Virus record (IMG/VR): IMGVR_UViG_3300031730_000002
Span: 1-64,000 of that record
Strand: one strand, 5' to 3'
DNA length: 64,000 nucleotides
Source of the DNA: a virus
Below, piece after piece: positions 24,301 to 32,586 of the stretch. A model generated the notes under the pieces. It saw only the letters and a list, made by a program, of their open reading frames with translations, did not search any database and was not told where the DNA came from. The translations under genes were made by a program, and so were the position numbers. Numbering within the stretch: position 1 is the first letter of the stretch; each line of letters begins with the position of its first letter.

Positions 24301-26510
24301 CCGCGAGCGCTAACGTGACTTCGGCTGAGGCCGCGGACATCACCGGACGCTTGCAGGTGGAGGCGCTGGAGAAGGAGCACAAGCGCCTCAAAGAGCGCAA
24401 CGACATGATCGAGGCCGGCACGGAAGCGCGCAAGGCCGACATGAACATTCAGAACGCGCAGGTGCTGGCTGAGCTGAGTGCTCAGCAGATCCGCGCGAAG
24501 AATGATGTGCAGAGCCAGGCTGATGCGGCGAAGAAGCGGCTCACTCAGGCTGAGGGTCTGAGCAACGTTCCAGGCGCAGGGCCGGAGGCCGAGTACCTTG
24601 CGCAGAACGACATCAACAAGGCCGCAGAAGACTACCGGAAGGCACAAGCCGCGGTGCTGGCACTTGAGCAGCAACAGACTGCCCAGCTTGGGCTGGTTCG
24701 TGCTGCTCAGCGCGGCATCATGGAAGAGAGCCAGCGCCAGGAAGATCGTCGGCTGAAGGAAGCTGCGGACTCTCGCCGCACGCCAGGGACAACTCCCTTC
24801 GTTAAGGTCAAGCCAGATCTGACTGCTTTTTCTGGCGCCAAGCGTGAGTTCCAAGAAGAAGAGCAGATGATCGCTAAGCGCTTTGGCGATCAGCAGAAGC
24901 TGCTCGACCTGAGCAACAAGAACAAGCTGATCAGCGATGCGGCTTACGCATTTCAGTCGGAGCAGATCGCTGACGCGCAGTACAAGGCGCAGGTCGCCGC
25001 GCTCGAACGCTATATCAGCGAGTCCGAAGGACTCATTGCAGCAATGCGCGCCAAGAACAAGGGCGGCAAGGCTGACGCAGAAGAGACCAGTCAATCGAAC
25101 CTGTCGAAGAAGTACAAGGAACAGCTTGAGTTCTTGAAGGCTGAGGCCGCGCTGAAGAAGCAAGGTGGCGAGCGCAAGATCGATGACTCCTTTGACAAGG
25201 AGACTGCCAAGATCGATCAAGCTGTGACCTTGGCAAAAGCTCAGCAGCAGATCGCGCAAGATACAGCCAACTTGACCGAGCGGCAGGTCGCCTACTACAC
25301 GGCTGAGAACGCCGCACTTGCGACGAGCAATGAGTTTTTGCGCGAGAAGCGCACGATCCTGACACAGTTGCAGGATGAGATCGCTCGCGCATCTGACACC
25401 AGTCAAGGCCCGGTCGATGACCCTTATGTTGCTTATCTTCAGAAGCGTGCTGACACACTGCAGGAGCAAGTGGACAAATTCACTGTCGCCCGCAACAAGG
25501 ACGCCGCCGCTCTCGGCCAGATCGCGGCTGACAACGCACAGCCCAACTGGGAGAAGATGCTCAACGGGTTCAAGAACGTTGTGCAGCAGATGGAGTCGGC
25601 CTACAACGAAGTGGTCGAAGGCTTCGTCACGAAGGGGCAGGACATCTTCGCGGATATCGTGAAGAACGGGAAGTTCTCATTGAAGAGTCTTCTCGATGTG
25701 ATCGAGAACGCGCTGATCAAAGAGGTCTATCAGACTCAGATCGCGCCGCTCTTCGCTGACATGGGTAAGGCAGTGGCTGGTGCGATCTTTCCGCAAGGCG
25801 GCAAGAACCCCAACTACAGCAACGAAGGCAACAACTACAAGATCGGCAGTGTTGACACGGCAGCGTCTAACACATCAAGCGCGTTCACGTCTCTGCAGAC
25901 CACTGGCATCACGCCCACGACCTCAGCTTTCGGCACACTCAAGCTGGCTCTCGATGCCGCGGCTGCGGCTGCCTACCGCTTGGCGAATAGCGGCGGTGGC
26001 GGTGGCTATGGTGGGTTGGGCAAAGTCACCGGTAGTGGCGGCAGCAGCGGTGGTGGAGTTGATCCTGGTGGTGATGGCGGCTACACGGACTACTACTCTG
26101 CGAAGGGGAATGTCTTTGGCTTTGCCAGGGGCGGAGCCTTCACCAACTCGATCGTGACCGAGCGCACGCCGTTCCATTTTGCTCGCGGAGGCAAGTTTAG
26201 TCGCGGCGAGATGGGCGAAGCTGGCCCCGAGGCTGTCATGCCTCTGAAGCGAGGCGCCAACGGTGCGCTCGGCGTGGCGATGATGGGTGGTGGTGGCGGC
26301 AACAACACGTCGGTCGAGGTGCACAACTACGGCGACAGCAAGGCACGCACCGAAGAGAAGAAGAATCCGGATGGCAGCAAGATCATTCGGGTGATCATCG
26401 ATCAGACGAAGCGCGAGGTTGCAGGTGACATTCAGCGCGGGGGGCAGATTGGTGACGCGGTCGAGACCCAGTACGGCATGAATCGGGCTAACGGCTTGCC
26501 GCGTCGCTGA
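21348..26510 (+). CDS. tape measure protein
   Basis: 1720 residues, by far the longest gene, following the G/G-T chaperones. It spans the tail lumen and sets tail length; the usual rule of about 1.5 angstrom per residue suggests a tail near 250 nm. Residues 1-480 are helical, rich in Ala, Glu and Lys. About 480-790 resembles the conserved core of TP901-type tape measures. Hydrophobic segments at about 860-890 and 963-982 may insert in the host membrane. A coiled-coil region follows to about 1400. The Gly-rich C-terminus contains GEMGEAGPEAVMPL, the classic tape-measure end motif. Starts 6 bases after T. Confidence 0.95.
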   Translation: MGPSLALGVNAKGQETLVGLNEQLALLRANLAALKGSGKADLSGLSSAAAEIKKFRSEFADSNAGLRTSFAELAEAIKGGFSKVSSEAETSGKKTRSIVSKERAGLQAEYEKYLADGVKFTDAQLQQMKDSGIRLVAAQAAMLKARQVAAPANKQILSGGDFTNPRPPSAKDTEIEAAWAAYSKSTADSVAASKASAWVRAESAANTEISAAMVQSDRGFAELAKQSAARRVAAAEAAAAVESKGIAAAEAFATKQILADRAEADARYAAGLKASSDIRQAAQTKARQEDAAWASRAPKSGINDAWDKIEKDRATQQVSSFKQANQGFKAIEMAAAAERVAAHESSVAAEVAGIKAADAFAHADMQRRHANNVKAAKEYADTQAEVQALRERDQKLDAAFAASNERARARTLVGARAQLDQGLPVATVQQNFGGQATGLAQAATSLKSLQAELATAPTKTKIMSAALNDLHSAARGVASGFGAMFLTWGNIAPLLAGAALSNAFVQTVKLGSAVQQTLAIIKELGGNTVAEVGQVKATLLDLAAAGPYGPREIAEAFKTLSLAGLDAKQQVAAIKDVLNFSVAGDLGIEKAAESLVTIGTAFKYTADNYNRVGDVIAKTAAVSVASVEGTAKAFATASPLAEQYGISLEDVAVQVALLSNIGIKNTAAGTSIRNFYQQILAETPKVVNALKQLKFDPRDAQGNVKESVQLVTELAAALNKLDNRGRQNAIAQITNERGNKDVASLLDAVNKTVEVKQADGTVQILSGLQAAKRAIVDAAGFASIAAANMSLTTSNQIKGVFSALQGSLLTAFDEIEPSVLKVAVTLKQAFNSDDFKSAVQGLASTVANLTVFLVEHAAAIGGVIAAYIAFKGAMAGVAIATGVLAGVTTLTTAYRAMKVEVAATALIWPVLSTGMAATTGVTVANTAATAGNTIAQEASAIATTAAGVASRGAATGFALMRAALGPIAFLLGGIVTLWMLYKSTTASANVTSAEAADITGRLQVEALEKEHKRLKERNDMIEAGTEARKADMNIQNAQVLAELSAQQIRAKNDVQSQADAAKKRLTQAEGLSNVPGAGPEAEYLAQNDINKAAEDYRKAQAAVLALEQQQTAQLGLVRAAQRGIMEESQRQEDRRLKEAADSRRTPGTTPFVKVKPDLTAFSGAKREFQEEEQMIAKRFGDQQKLLDLSNKNKLISDAAYAFQSEQIADAQYKAQVAALERYISESEGLIAAMRAKNKGGKADAEETSQSNLSKKYKEQLEFLKAEAALKKQGGERKIDDSFDKETAKIDQAVTLAKAQQQIAQDTANLTERQVAYYTAENAALATSNEFLREKRTILTQLQDEIARASDTSQGPVDDPYVAYLQKRADTLQEQVDKFTVARNKDAAALGQIAADNAQPNWEKMLNGFKNVVQQMESAYNEVVEGFVTKGQDIFADIVKNGKFSLKSLLDVIENALIKEVYQTQIAPLFADMGKAVAGAIFPQGGKNPNYSNEGNNYKIGSVDTAASNTSSAFTSLQTTGITPTTSAFGTLKLALDAAAAAAYRLANSGGGGGYGGLGKVTGSGGSSGGGVDPGGDGGYTDYYSAKGNVFGFARGGAFTNSIVTERTPFHFARGGKFSRGEMGEAGPEAVMPLKRGANGALGVAMMGGGGGNNTSVEVHNYGDSKARTEEKKNPDGSKIIRVIIDQTKREVAGDIQRGGQIGDAVETQYGMNRANGLPRR

Positions 26511-27370
26511 TGGCACTCCCGCAAATCCTTTTGCCCTACGGGACGCCACCGTTCCTGCGGGATACGCACGAGCTTGAGACGATCTCGCTCTATGCGAACA
26601 CACAGGTGCAGACCGGTGCGGCGATCCGTCGTCGCATGTGGGTCAGCGCACCGCGGTATGCCAATGTGGTGCTTGAGCTGAGCACGCCGCTGATGGAGGA
26701 CTTCGATGAGTTCTACGAAGAGACGCTGGGCGGTGGTGTCAAGAAGTTCTCTGCGCAGGTCCAGAACCAGGGACCAGGTCTTCTGTGGTGGTCGTGCCGT
26801 TTCTTCGAGCCTTACACGGTCGAGTATCTCGGCGGCCTTTGGTGGCGTGTCTCGGCCAAGCTGATCTTGTTCGATGAGGGCAGCGAGGATGGTCCGGAAC
26901 CTACAACGCTGGTTGGTAGTGTTCGTGTTGATCTACAGGCTACTGCTTTGCTGGTGGTCGAGCAGCCGTTGAGCGGTAGCGTGACGATCGCACTTGAGTT
27001 CAATCCAAACATAACTGCCTTGTCAGGTTCGGTCGTCGCTGCGCTGGAATATGCAACCTACTTTGGACCGGCACCTGTCGGATCTGCTGCAGGTACATCG
27101 ACAGTGTTGGGTGTCAAAGCTGGTCCTTTGGTTGCTGCGGCTGCAGGCACATCGACTGCATCTGCAGTCGGTCGAGGTGTTGCTTCGACGGTGGGGTCTT
27201 CGGCAGGTGCTGCCGTGGCCAGTGGGGTTGGGGGCAGCAATGTTGGTGTTGGATCTGCGGCAGGCACATCGACTGCCAACGCTGTTGGGCCGGCTGAGTA
27301 CTTGCTGCTCGAAGACGGAGTTAGCTACTTGCTGCTCGAAGACGGCGTTTCAAAACTGATTTTGGGGTAA
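26510..27370 (+). CDS. tail tip protein with adhesin-type repeats
   Basis: 286 residues, start overlapping the tape-measure stop (TGATG). Residues about 1-120 resemble those of the product at 27916-28764 (shared WWRVSAKLIL / YWRVSADLEL and a preceding FYEE-type segment), so the two are probably paralogous distal-tail domains. Residues about 187-262 contain about four AAGTSTxxAVG repeats of the same kind as in the 1190-residue protein at 9749. The end has the 9-residue unit YLLLEDGVS twice in tandem, a form common at the C-terminus of phage tail proteins. Confidence 0.68.
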   Translation: MALPQILLPYGTPPFLRDTHELETISLYANTQVQTGAAIRRRMWVSAPRYANVVLELSTPLMEDFDEFYEETLGGGVKKFSAQVQNQGPGLLWWSCRFFEPYTVEYLGGLWWRVSAKLILFDEGSEDGPEPTTLVGSVRVDLQATALLVVEQPLSGSVTIALEFNPNITALSGSVVAALEYATYFGPAPVGSAAGTSTVLGVKAGPLVAAAAGTSTASAVGRGVASTVGSSAGAAVASGVGGSNVGVGSAAGTSTANAVGPAEYLLLEDGVSYLLLEDGVSKLILG

Positions 27371-27373
27371 GCA

Positions 27374-27919
27374 ATGGCTGATACGAAACTCACAGACCTG
27401 ACCGCGATCACCAGCACGGACGGCTCTGAAGCTCTGTATGCGGTGAAGGGTGGAGTACCAGGGTCGCTCAATATCGATGTGATCTGCAATCGTGCAGTAG
27501 CGCTTGTGCCTGCAGCGCCTGAGAGCATGTACTACTTCGGCACTACGACTGATGCCACACCAACTGACCTGACAAACGACGGCACAGGCAGTTTTTCCGG
27601 CTCTAACGGTCTGCTTTTGGATTTTGGTGCTGGCCCCGGTGTCGTTGGGTATGAGGCGATGCTGGTCGCGCACTCGACAAGTGGTGAGCATCTCTTCTCG
27701 ACCACGAAGAATGTGGCCAGCTATGACCTGAGCGGGCCTACGGCAGCCTTGCTTGGAACGGACACCTTCACGGTCGTTGATGATTCTGCCGGGGCGTCTG
27801 CTTGGGTCGTGACTACGGTCGTCGACCCCACCACGATGTATCTGTACTTCCAGGTGACCGGAGACATTGGCACCACGATCACATGGGGCCTGCGCCTCAC
27901 GCCTGTGCGCCTGCAATGA
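27374..27919 (+). CDS. tail-associated beta protein, 181 aa
   Basis: Ribosome-binding site GGGG shortly upstream. Begins MADTKLTDLTAIT, a start typical of fibre or structural attachment proteins, followed by beta-rich sequence (GLLLDFGAG, TFTVVDDSAG, WGLRLTPV). No catalytic motif. Lies between two paralogous tail-tip genes and overlaps the next gene by 4 bases, so very likely a virion component of the tip. Confidence 0.55.
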   Translation: MADTKLTDLTAITSTDGSEALYAVKGGVPGSLNIDVICNRAVALVPAAPESMYYFGTTTDATPTDLTNDGTGSFSGSNGLLLDFGAGPGVVGYEAMLVAHSTSGEHLFSTTKNVASYDLSGPTAALLGTDTFTVVDDSAGASAWVVTTVVDPTTMYLYFQVTGDIGTTITWGLRLTPVRLQ

Positions 27920-28764
27920 ACCAGTACCCTCTGACCCTGCCAGGGCCATCTAAGATCCTGCTGAAGCCGGCCGAGCGCCGCCGTGTGTCTTCGCTCAGCG
28001 AGGGCTTGCAGCAGGTGTTGGGGCGTCAGCGTGACTTCCTCGGTGTCGAGGAAGTCGAGTGGGAGTTCGTGGCATCGTACGCCGAGATCTTCGACACCTG
28101 GTGGAAGGATGAGCTGGTCTATGGTGGGGGCTGGTTCTCTGCAGGTTGGCCGTCTTCTCGCTTGCTGACTGGAGGCAACCGACGCTTCATTACAGTGCCG
28201 AAATGGACGCTGATCGGGCACGAATACTGGCGTGTGTCTGCGGACCTTGAGCTGCGCGGTGGTGCTGTGCCTATGGAGCCGGGCGGCACACGGCCCTACG
28301 ATATGTATGCCTCCTTTCCGAGCCAGGCAGGGAACAACCGACTGATGTACGGCGGGTTCTCTGAACTTACCTACCCATGGACTCTGCACGTCACTACGCA
28401 CAACACTGCGGTTGATATTGCGGCAGGGCCTGTAGTTGAGTTCACTTTTACTGTGGTCAATGTGGACACGGTGAACTTCTCAGCCCCAAGTTTCTCTCCG
28501 GTCACAAGCACAACAACCCGAACAGTCTCTCTTCGTGACTTCGATACCAACAGTGCGACCATCCGGGCGCTTAATACGCTTCCAGGCAACTTCTACACGA
28601 CGCAGACCATCACAGTGCATGCGACGGTTGATGGCGTGGATATCGGGCAGGCTTTCCAACTTATCTGCAATCCGGATGAGACGACCAACTCCGGCACTGC
28701 TGTCGTCACCGGCTATCCAGGCGGGCGCACCACCTACGCTGATTACACCTGGAGCACTTTCTAA
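27916..28764 (+). CDS. tail tip protein, paralogue of 26510-27370
   Basis: 282 residues, starting at an ATGA overlap. Residues about 30-118 (FDTWWKDELVYGGGWF, then HEYWRVSADLELRGG) parallel the N-terminal domain of the protein at 26510. The rest, about 130-282, is an Ig- or fibronectin-like beta region (VVEFTFTVVNVDTVNF, TVSLRDFDTNS). It probably builds part of the tail tip ring. Exact equivalent in lambda is unclear; position fits gpL/gpM-like tip proteins. Confidence 0.62.
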   Translation: MNQYPLTLPGPSKILLKPAERRRVSSLSEGLQQVLGRQRDFLGVEEVEWEFVASYAEIFDTWWKDELVYGGGWFSAGWPSSRLLTGGNRRFITVPKWTLIGHEYWRVSADLELRGGAVPMEPGGTRPYDMYASFPSQAGNNRLMYGGFSELTYPWTLHVTTHNTAVDIAAGPVVEFTFTVVNVDTVNFSAPSFSPVTSTTTRTVSLRDFDTNSATIRALNTLPGNFYTTQTITVHATVDGVDIGQAFQLICNPDETTNSGTAVVTGYPGGRTTYADYTWSTF

Positions 28765-29334
28765 ATGCCTGTCTACCTGCCAGCAATCAACGGCCTCAAA
28801 GTGAGCCAAGCCTACGCTGAAGCCATGTCTTCAGAGCTGATCACGCGCGTGATGGTCTTGTGCTACGAGTTCAATCATCCCGAGTTCGTCGATGAGAACG
28901 GAGACCAGGAAGCCATCCGCATCGTCAACGAGTATCTCGACATGACGATGACGCTCGAACCTGGAGCGCCAATGAACGGAGGCGAAGCTGTGCTGTTTAC
29001 CGCGCTGCCGTGCCGTGTCTCCGGGCCGAACGAAGGAGACAGCGGAGAGGCGCAAGGCATCTCACTCGAAGTCGACGGAGTCAGCGGCGAGCTGGTCGAA
29101 CGCTTGCGACTTGCACTCAACTCATCGGCGCCGGTGACAGTCATGGAGCGTATTTACGCGAGCGATGATTTGAGCGGTCCGGCGCAGTTGCCTGTATTGC
29201 AGATGATCTTGCGCAATGTCTCGGTTGGTGATGTGACAGTCACTGCCAACCCAACGTTCTTTGACGCGTCGAACAACCCGTTCCCTCGCACTGAGTACTC
29301 GAAAGAGGAATACGCAGGACTGGCATCGCGATGA
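28765..29334 (+). CDS. tail protein, DUF1833 family
   Basis: 189 residues, starting directly after the previous stop. The C-terminal half shows the DUF1833 pattern: VMERIYASDD, then LPVLQMILRNVSVGDVTVTA, then FDASNNPFPRTEY. This family is found in tail-tip operons next to an NlpC/P60 peptidase, exactly as here. Role in the tip is structural and not worked out in detail. Confidence 0.78.
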   Translation: MPVYLPAINGLKVSQAYAEAMSSELITRVMVLCYEFNHPEFVDENGDQEAIRIVNEYLDMTMTLEPGAPMNGGEAVLFTALPCRVSGPNEGDSGEAQGISLEVDGVSGELVERLRLALNSSAPVTVMERIYASDDLSGPAQLPVLQMILRNVSVGDVTVTANPTFFDASNNPFPRTEYSKEEYAGLASR

Positions 29335-29759
29335 AACACTGGGCCTACGAACATATCGGCAAGCCTTACACGGATGGCAACGACGGCTTGCCTATGGACG
29401 GTCCTGACACGTTCAACTGTTGGGGTTTTGTGCGCTTCATCTTTCGCACGGTGCGCGGCATTGAGATGCCGTTGGTGCACATCGATCGCTTCTTGTCTGA
29501 TGATGCAGCGAATCGAGTGGCGATCCGGGAAGTCTTCTCCAAGAGCGGCTGGCGTCCAGTGAGAGACTCGATCCCGCAGGAGTTCGACATTGCGCTGACA
29601 TCGAATGTGAACGGTAGACACGTAGGCATCGCCAGTCACGTGAATGACCGTATGCATTTGATCCATGCGATCGAGCGTGAGGGGGTGTCTGCGATCTCAT
29701 TCGCGGATCTGTGGATGCTTGGATATCGCAAGCCGACTTTCTGGAGATACCAAGCGTGA
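29331..29759 (+). CDS. NlpC/P60 tail peptidase
   Basis: 142 residues. Catalytic cysteine likely C30 in FNCWGFVR, histidine likely H97 in GRHVGIAS. The N-terminal GKPY/PDTFNCW arrangement is characteristic of phage NlpC/P60 tip proteins, which cut peptidoglycan crosslinks during DNA entry (as the C-terminal part of lambda gpK). Overlaps the DUF1833 gene (ATGA) and the J-like gene (GTGA). Confidence 0.87.
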   Translation: MKHWAYEHIGKPYTDGNDGLPMDGPDTFNCWGFVRFIFRTVRGIEMPLVHIDRFLSDDAANRVAIREVFSKSGWRPVRDSIPQEFDIALTSNVNGRHVGIASHVNDRMHLIHAIEREGVSAISFADLWMLGYRKPTFWRYQA

Positions 29760-32575
29760 ACACTTTGCCTGCGCTGTTGCCGACCGCCCGTATTTGGGAC
29801 ATCCCCTTCGACGGTGAAGAGGTTGATCCGCTGTTTGCTTACCACCCTTCGCTCGGCGGCTCTATTCGTGACTGGATTCCGCCGGGTTGCGGGCGCGCGA
29901 TGGTGATCGTCAATGGTGTCGCGCTGATGCAGCGTGAGTGGATCTTCCGTCCAGTGCTTCCAGGAGACGTGATCGACTGGCACTTGCTGCCGACTGGTGG
30001 CGGTGACAACAAGGGCACGTCACGTCAAGTACTGACGATCATTGCGATCATTGTCATCGCCTATTTTCTTGGGCCTGCAGGCGCAGGTCTGTCAGGCACC
30101 GAACTCGCGGTGGCGACAGTAGCTGCAAACCTTGCGGCCACAGTGCTGATCAACGCGATCATTCCGATCAAGGCACTTGATGTCAGCGCGAACTCGGCAT
30201 CGTCGGTCTATAACGTCGCGCTGTCTGCCAACTCAGCTCGTCTGAACCAGCCGATCCCGGTCATCTATGGTCGCATGAAGACCTTTCCGGACTTCGCCGC
30301 TCAGCCTTATTCCTACTACGCCAACAACAATCAGTACTACGCCGCGGTCTTCTGCATCGGGCAGGGCCACTACACCATCGAGCGGGTGATGATCGATGAC
30401 ACGAACATCCGCAACTTTGAAGATGTGAAGTATCGCATCCTGCCTCCAGGCTCATTGCCTACGCTGGTGCAAACCAATGTGGTGACGGCACCGGAGATCG
30501 CAGGCCAAGAGCTGAAGGCTGGGCGCTTCACCGCAGGCTACACAGTCTGTGCTGCAGGCTACGTTGTTTCGCGCATCGAGATCGATGTGACGATGGATCA
30601 AGGCATCGGCTACATGGAGAACGACGGCTCGATCACGCCGTTCCCATTGGATATGCGAGTCGACGCACGCTACGTCGATGACTTCGGTGTGCCCACCAGC
30701 GCGGTGACCGGCTCGGCGTCTTGGTTCAACATCATGCTGCCGAACATCACCGGGGCAACGCGCACACCAATCCGCCGGACCTTTGGTGTGGACATTACGC
30801 CGGGTCGGGTCGAGGTGCGGATGACTCGCACAACACTCTTCTACACCGACAACCACTACGTCAACACTGTCAACTGGGCGTCGATGCGTGGCTTCATTGT
30901 CGACGCCGATGGGGCAGTTCTGCACGCAGGTGCAACACACATGGAAGTGCTGATGAAGGCCAGCGAACAGCTGACCGGCTTGAATCAGCGCAAGGTGAAT
31001 GTGATCGCGCGCCGAAAGCTCAGCGTGCAGACTGCCACAGGCGTGTACGGCCCACTTGCGGAGACCCGCAGCATCGCTTGGGCGATTCAGGACATCTGGC
31101 TCAACCAAGATTACGGTGCGCGACAGGCATTCAGCACACATGACTACGACACCTTGGTGATCCTGGATGCCATTTGGGCAGCCCGCCAGGACTACCTCGA
31201 CATCATCTTCGACAGCCGCATCACTGTGCGTGAGGCGTTGAAGATCGTGACGCAGGCGGGTCGCGCTATTGCCTATCAGCGCATGGGCATGCTGACCGTG
31301 GCACGCGATCAGATGCAGACGCTTCCGATCGCAGGCTTCAGTGGGCGCAACATTGTGGCTGGCAGCGCGACGATCGGATATGCGCTACCGACACCAGAAA
31401 CGGCTGACGCAGTTGTTGTTGAGTACTTCGACAATCGCATTTGGGACTGGGTGCCTGTGGTCTGCCCGGCGCCTGGTGTTGTGACGCCGGTCAACCCAGT
31501 GACGCTGCGGCTTGCAGGCATCACGCAGTACTACCAAGCCAAACGCGAGGGTACTTACAAGGCCGCTGACAACCTCTGGCGCCGCGAGTTCCCTCGGTGG
31601 CAGACCGAGCTGCTGGGCCGGCTGCCGACTTACGGAAGTCCGGTACTCTTTGCCCCGGCGATGCCGGGCTGGGCACAGAGTGGTGATGTGGTTGATGTGA
31701 GCGGGCTCAGCATCACGCTCAGCGAGCCCGTAGTCTTCGAGACTGGTGTCGACAACTTCATCAGCTTCATGGGGCCTTACGGCAACTATGGCGCCGCGAT
31801 CGTCGCATCTCCAGGCAGCGACTCGAACACAGTTGTGCTCGCATCAGCGCCAGCCTTCGCTCTGGTCTTCAGCGATTCAGATCGAGCGCGCACGCGCTAC
31901 ATCTTCGGGCCGCAAGGTCACGCAGAGATGATGGTGCGCATCTTGAGCTTGCAGTACAAGGGGCACTCGGAGACCGGGCCGATCGTCGAGCTCTCTGGAG
32001 TGTCGGAAGACAACCGCGTGCATGCTGCTGACAACGAGTTTTTGCCTGTTGGTGGGGTGGTTCAGAGCCCAGTGCCTACCAGTGAAGCCGGCGACTTGGA
32101 CAATCCGCCTGTCGGTGAAGGTGCACCAGGTGACGGCGGCGAGTACTACTACACCGTCGACATTGGAGATCCTTGGATCACCGAGACCACATCTTTCGCT
32201 GCGCCGAAGTCAATCAGCTTCACGTTCAAGAACGATGGCACACTTCTCAGCGACCCGACCTATCCAGGGTCTGATGTGCACCCGCTCTGGATGCTCTATG
32301 GGGCGGTCGAATCGTCGATTGCTGCGCAGTACGAGGTACGAGCAGTCATCACTTCTACTGACCCGGTTATTCCTACCGATTTTGATTTGGTGGCAACTTT
32401 CACAGATGACACCGGGGCTTGGCACAACCTCGGCGCGGATGTGACCTACACACTGAATCTGACAGCCGGCGAGACCGCCATTGTGCAAGGCTATTTTGAG
32501 ATTCGGGATGTCGCGACGCATACAGTCCAGGACTCTGGCGGTATGCTCTTTGCGATCTACACCAGCATCATCTGA
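29756..32575 (+). CDS. tip attachment protein J-like (host specificity)
   Basis: 939 residues. I use the GTG at 29756 overlapping the peptidase stop, with GGAG nine bases upstream; the frame opens earlier but inside the peptidase gene. Shows a hydrophobic segment about residues 92-115 (IIAIIVIAYFLGPAGAG), then QPIPVIYGRMKTFPDF, typical for lambda J-like and GTA-like tip proteins, then a long beta-rich body. It should form the central tail spike, anchor fibres and contact the host receptor. C-terminal 170 residues are fibronectin-like strands. Confidence 0.8.
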   Translation: MNTLPALLPTARIWDIPFDGEEVDPLFAYHPSLGGSIRDWIPPGCGRAMVIVNGVALMQREWIFRPVLPGDVIDWHLLPTGGGDNKGTSRQVLTIIAIIVIAYFLGPAGAGLSGTELAVATVAANLAATVLINAIIPIKALDVSANSASSVYNVALSANSARLNQPIPVIYGRMKTFPDFAAQPYSYYANNNQYYAAVFCIGQGHYTIERVMIDDTNIRNFEDVKYRILPPGSLPTLVQTNVVTAPEIAGQELKAGRFTAGYTVCAAGYVVSRIEIDVTMDQGIGYMENDGSITPFPLDMRVDARYVDDFGVPTSAVTGSASWFNIMLPNITGATRTPIRRTFGVDITPGRVEVRMTRTTLFYTDNHYVNTVNWASMRGFIVDADGAVLHAGATHMEVLMKASEQLTGLNQRKVNVIARRKLSVQTATGVYGPLAETRSIAWAIQDIWLNQDYGARQAFSTHDYDTLVILDAIWAARQDYLDIIFDSRITVREALKIVTQAGRAIAYQRMGMLTVARDQMQTLPIAGFSGRNIVAGSATIGYALPTPETADAVVVEYFDNRIWDWVPVVCPAPGVVTPVNPVTLRLAGITQYYQAKREGTYKAADNLWRREFPRWQTELLGRLPTYGSPVLFAPAMPGWAQSGDVVDVSGLSITLSEPVVFETGVDNFISFMGPYGNYGAAIVASPGSDSNTVVLASAPAFALVFSDSDRARTRYIFGPQGHAEMMVRILSLQYKGHSETGPIVELSGVSEDNRVHAADNEFLPVGGVVQSPVPTSEAGDLDNPPVGEGAPGDGGEYYYTVDIGDPWITETTSFAAPKSISFTFKNDGTLLSDPTYPGSDVHPLWMLYGAVESSIAAQYEVRAVITSTDPVIPTDFDLVATFTDDTGAWHNLGADVTYTLNLTAGETAIVQGYFEIRDVATHTVQDSGGMLFAIYTSII

Positions 32576-32586
32576 CCGAGAAGACC

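Noticed and set aside
23259-25469. 736-codon open frame on the minus strand opposite the tape measure gene
   Set aside because: It mirrors the codon bias of the real gene on the other strand, has no ribosome-binding site and encodes a Leu/Arg-rich sequence without recognisable domain.
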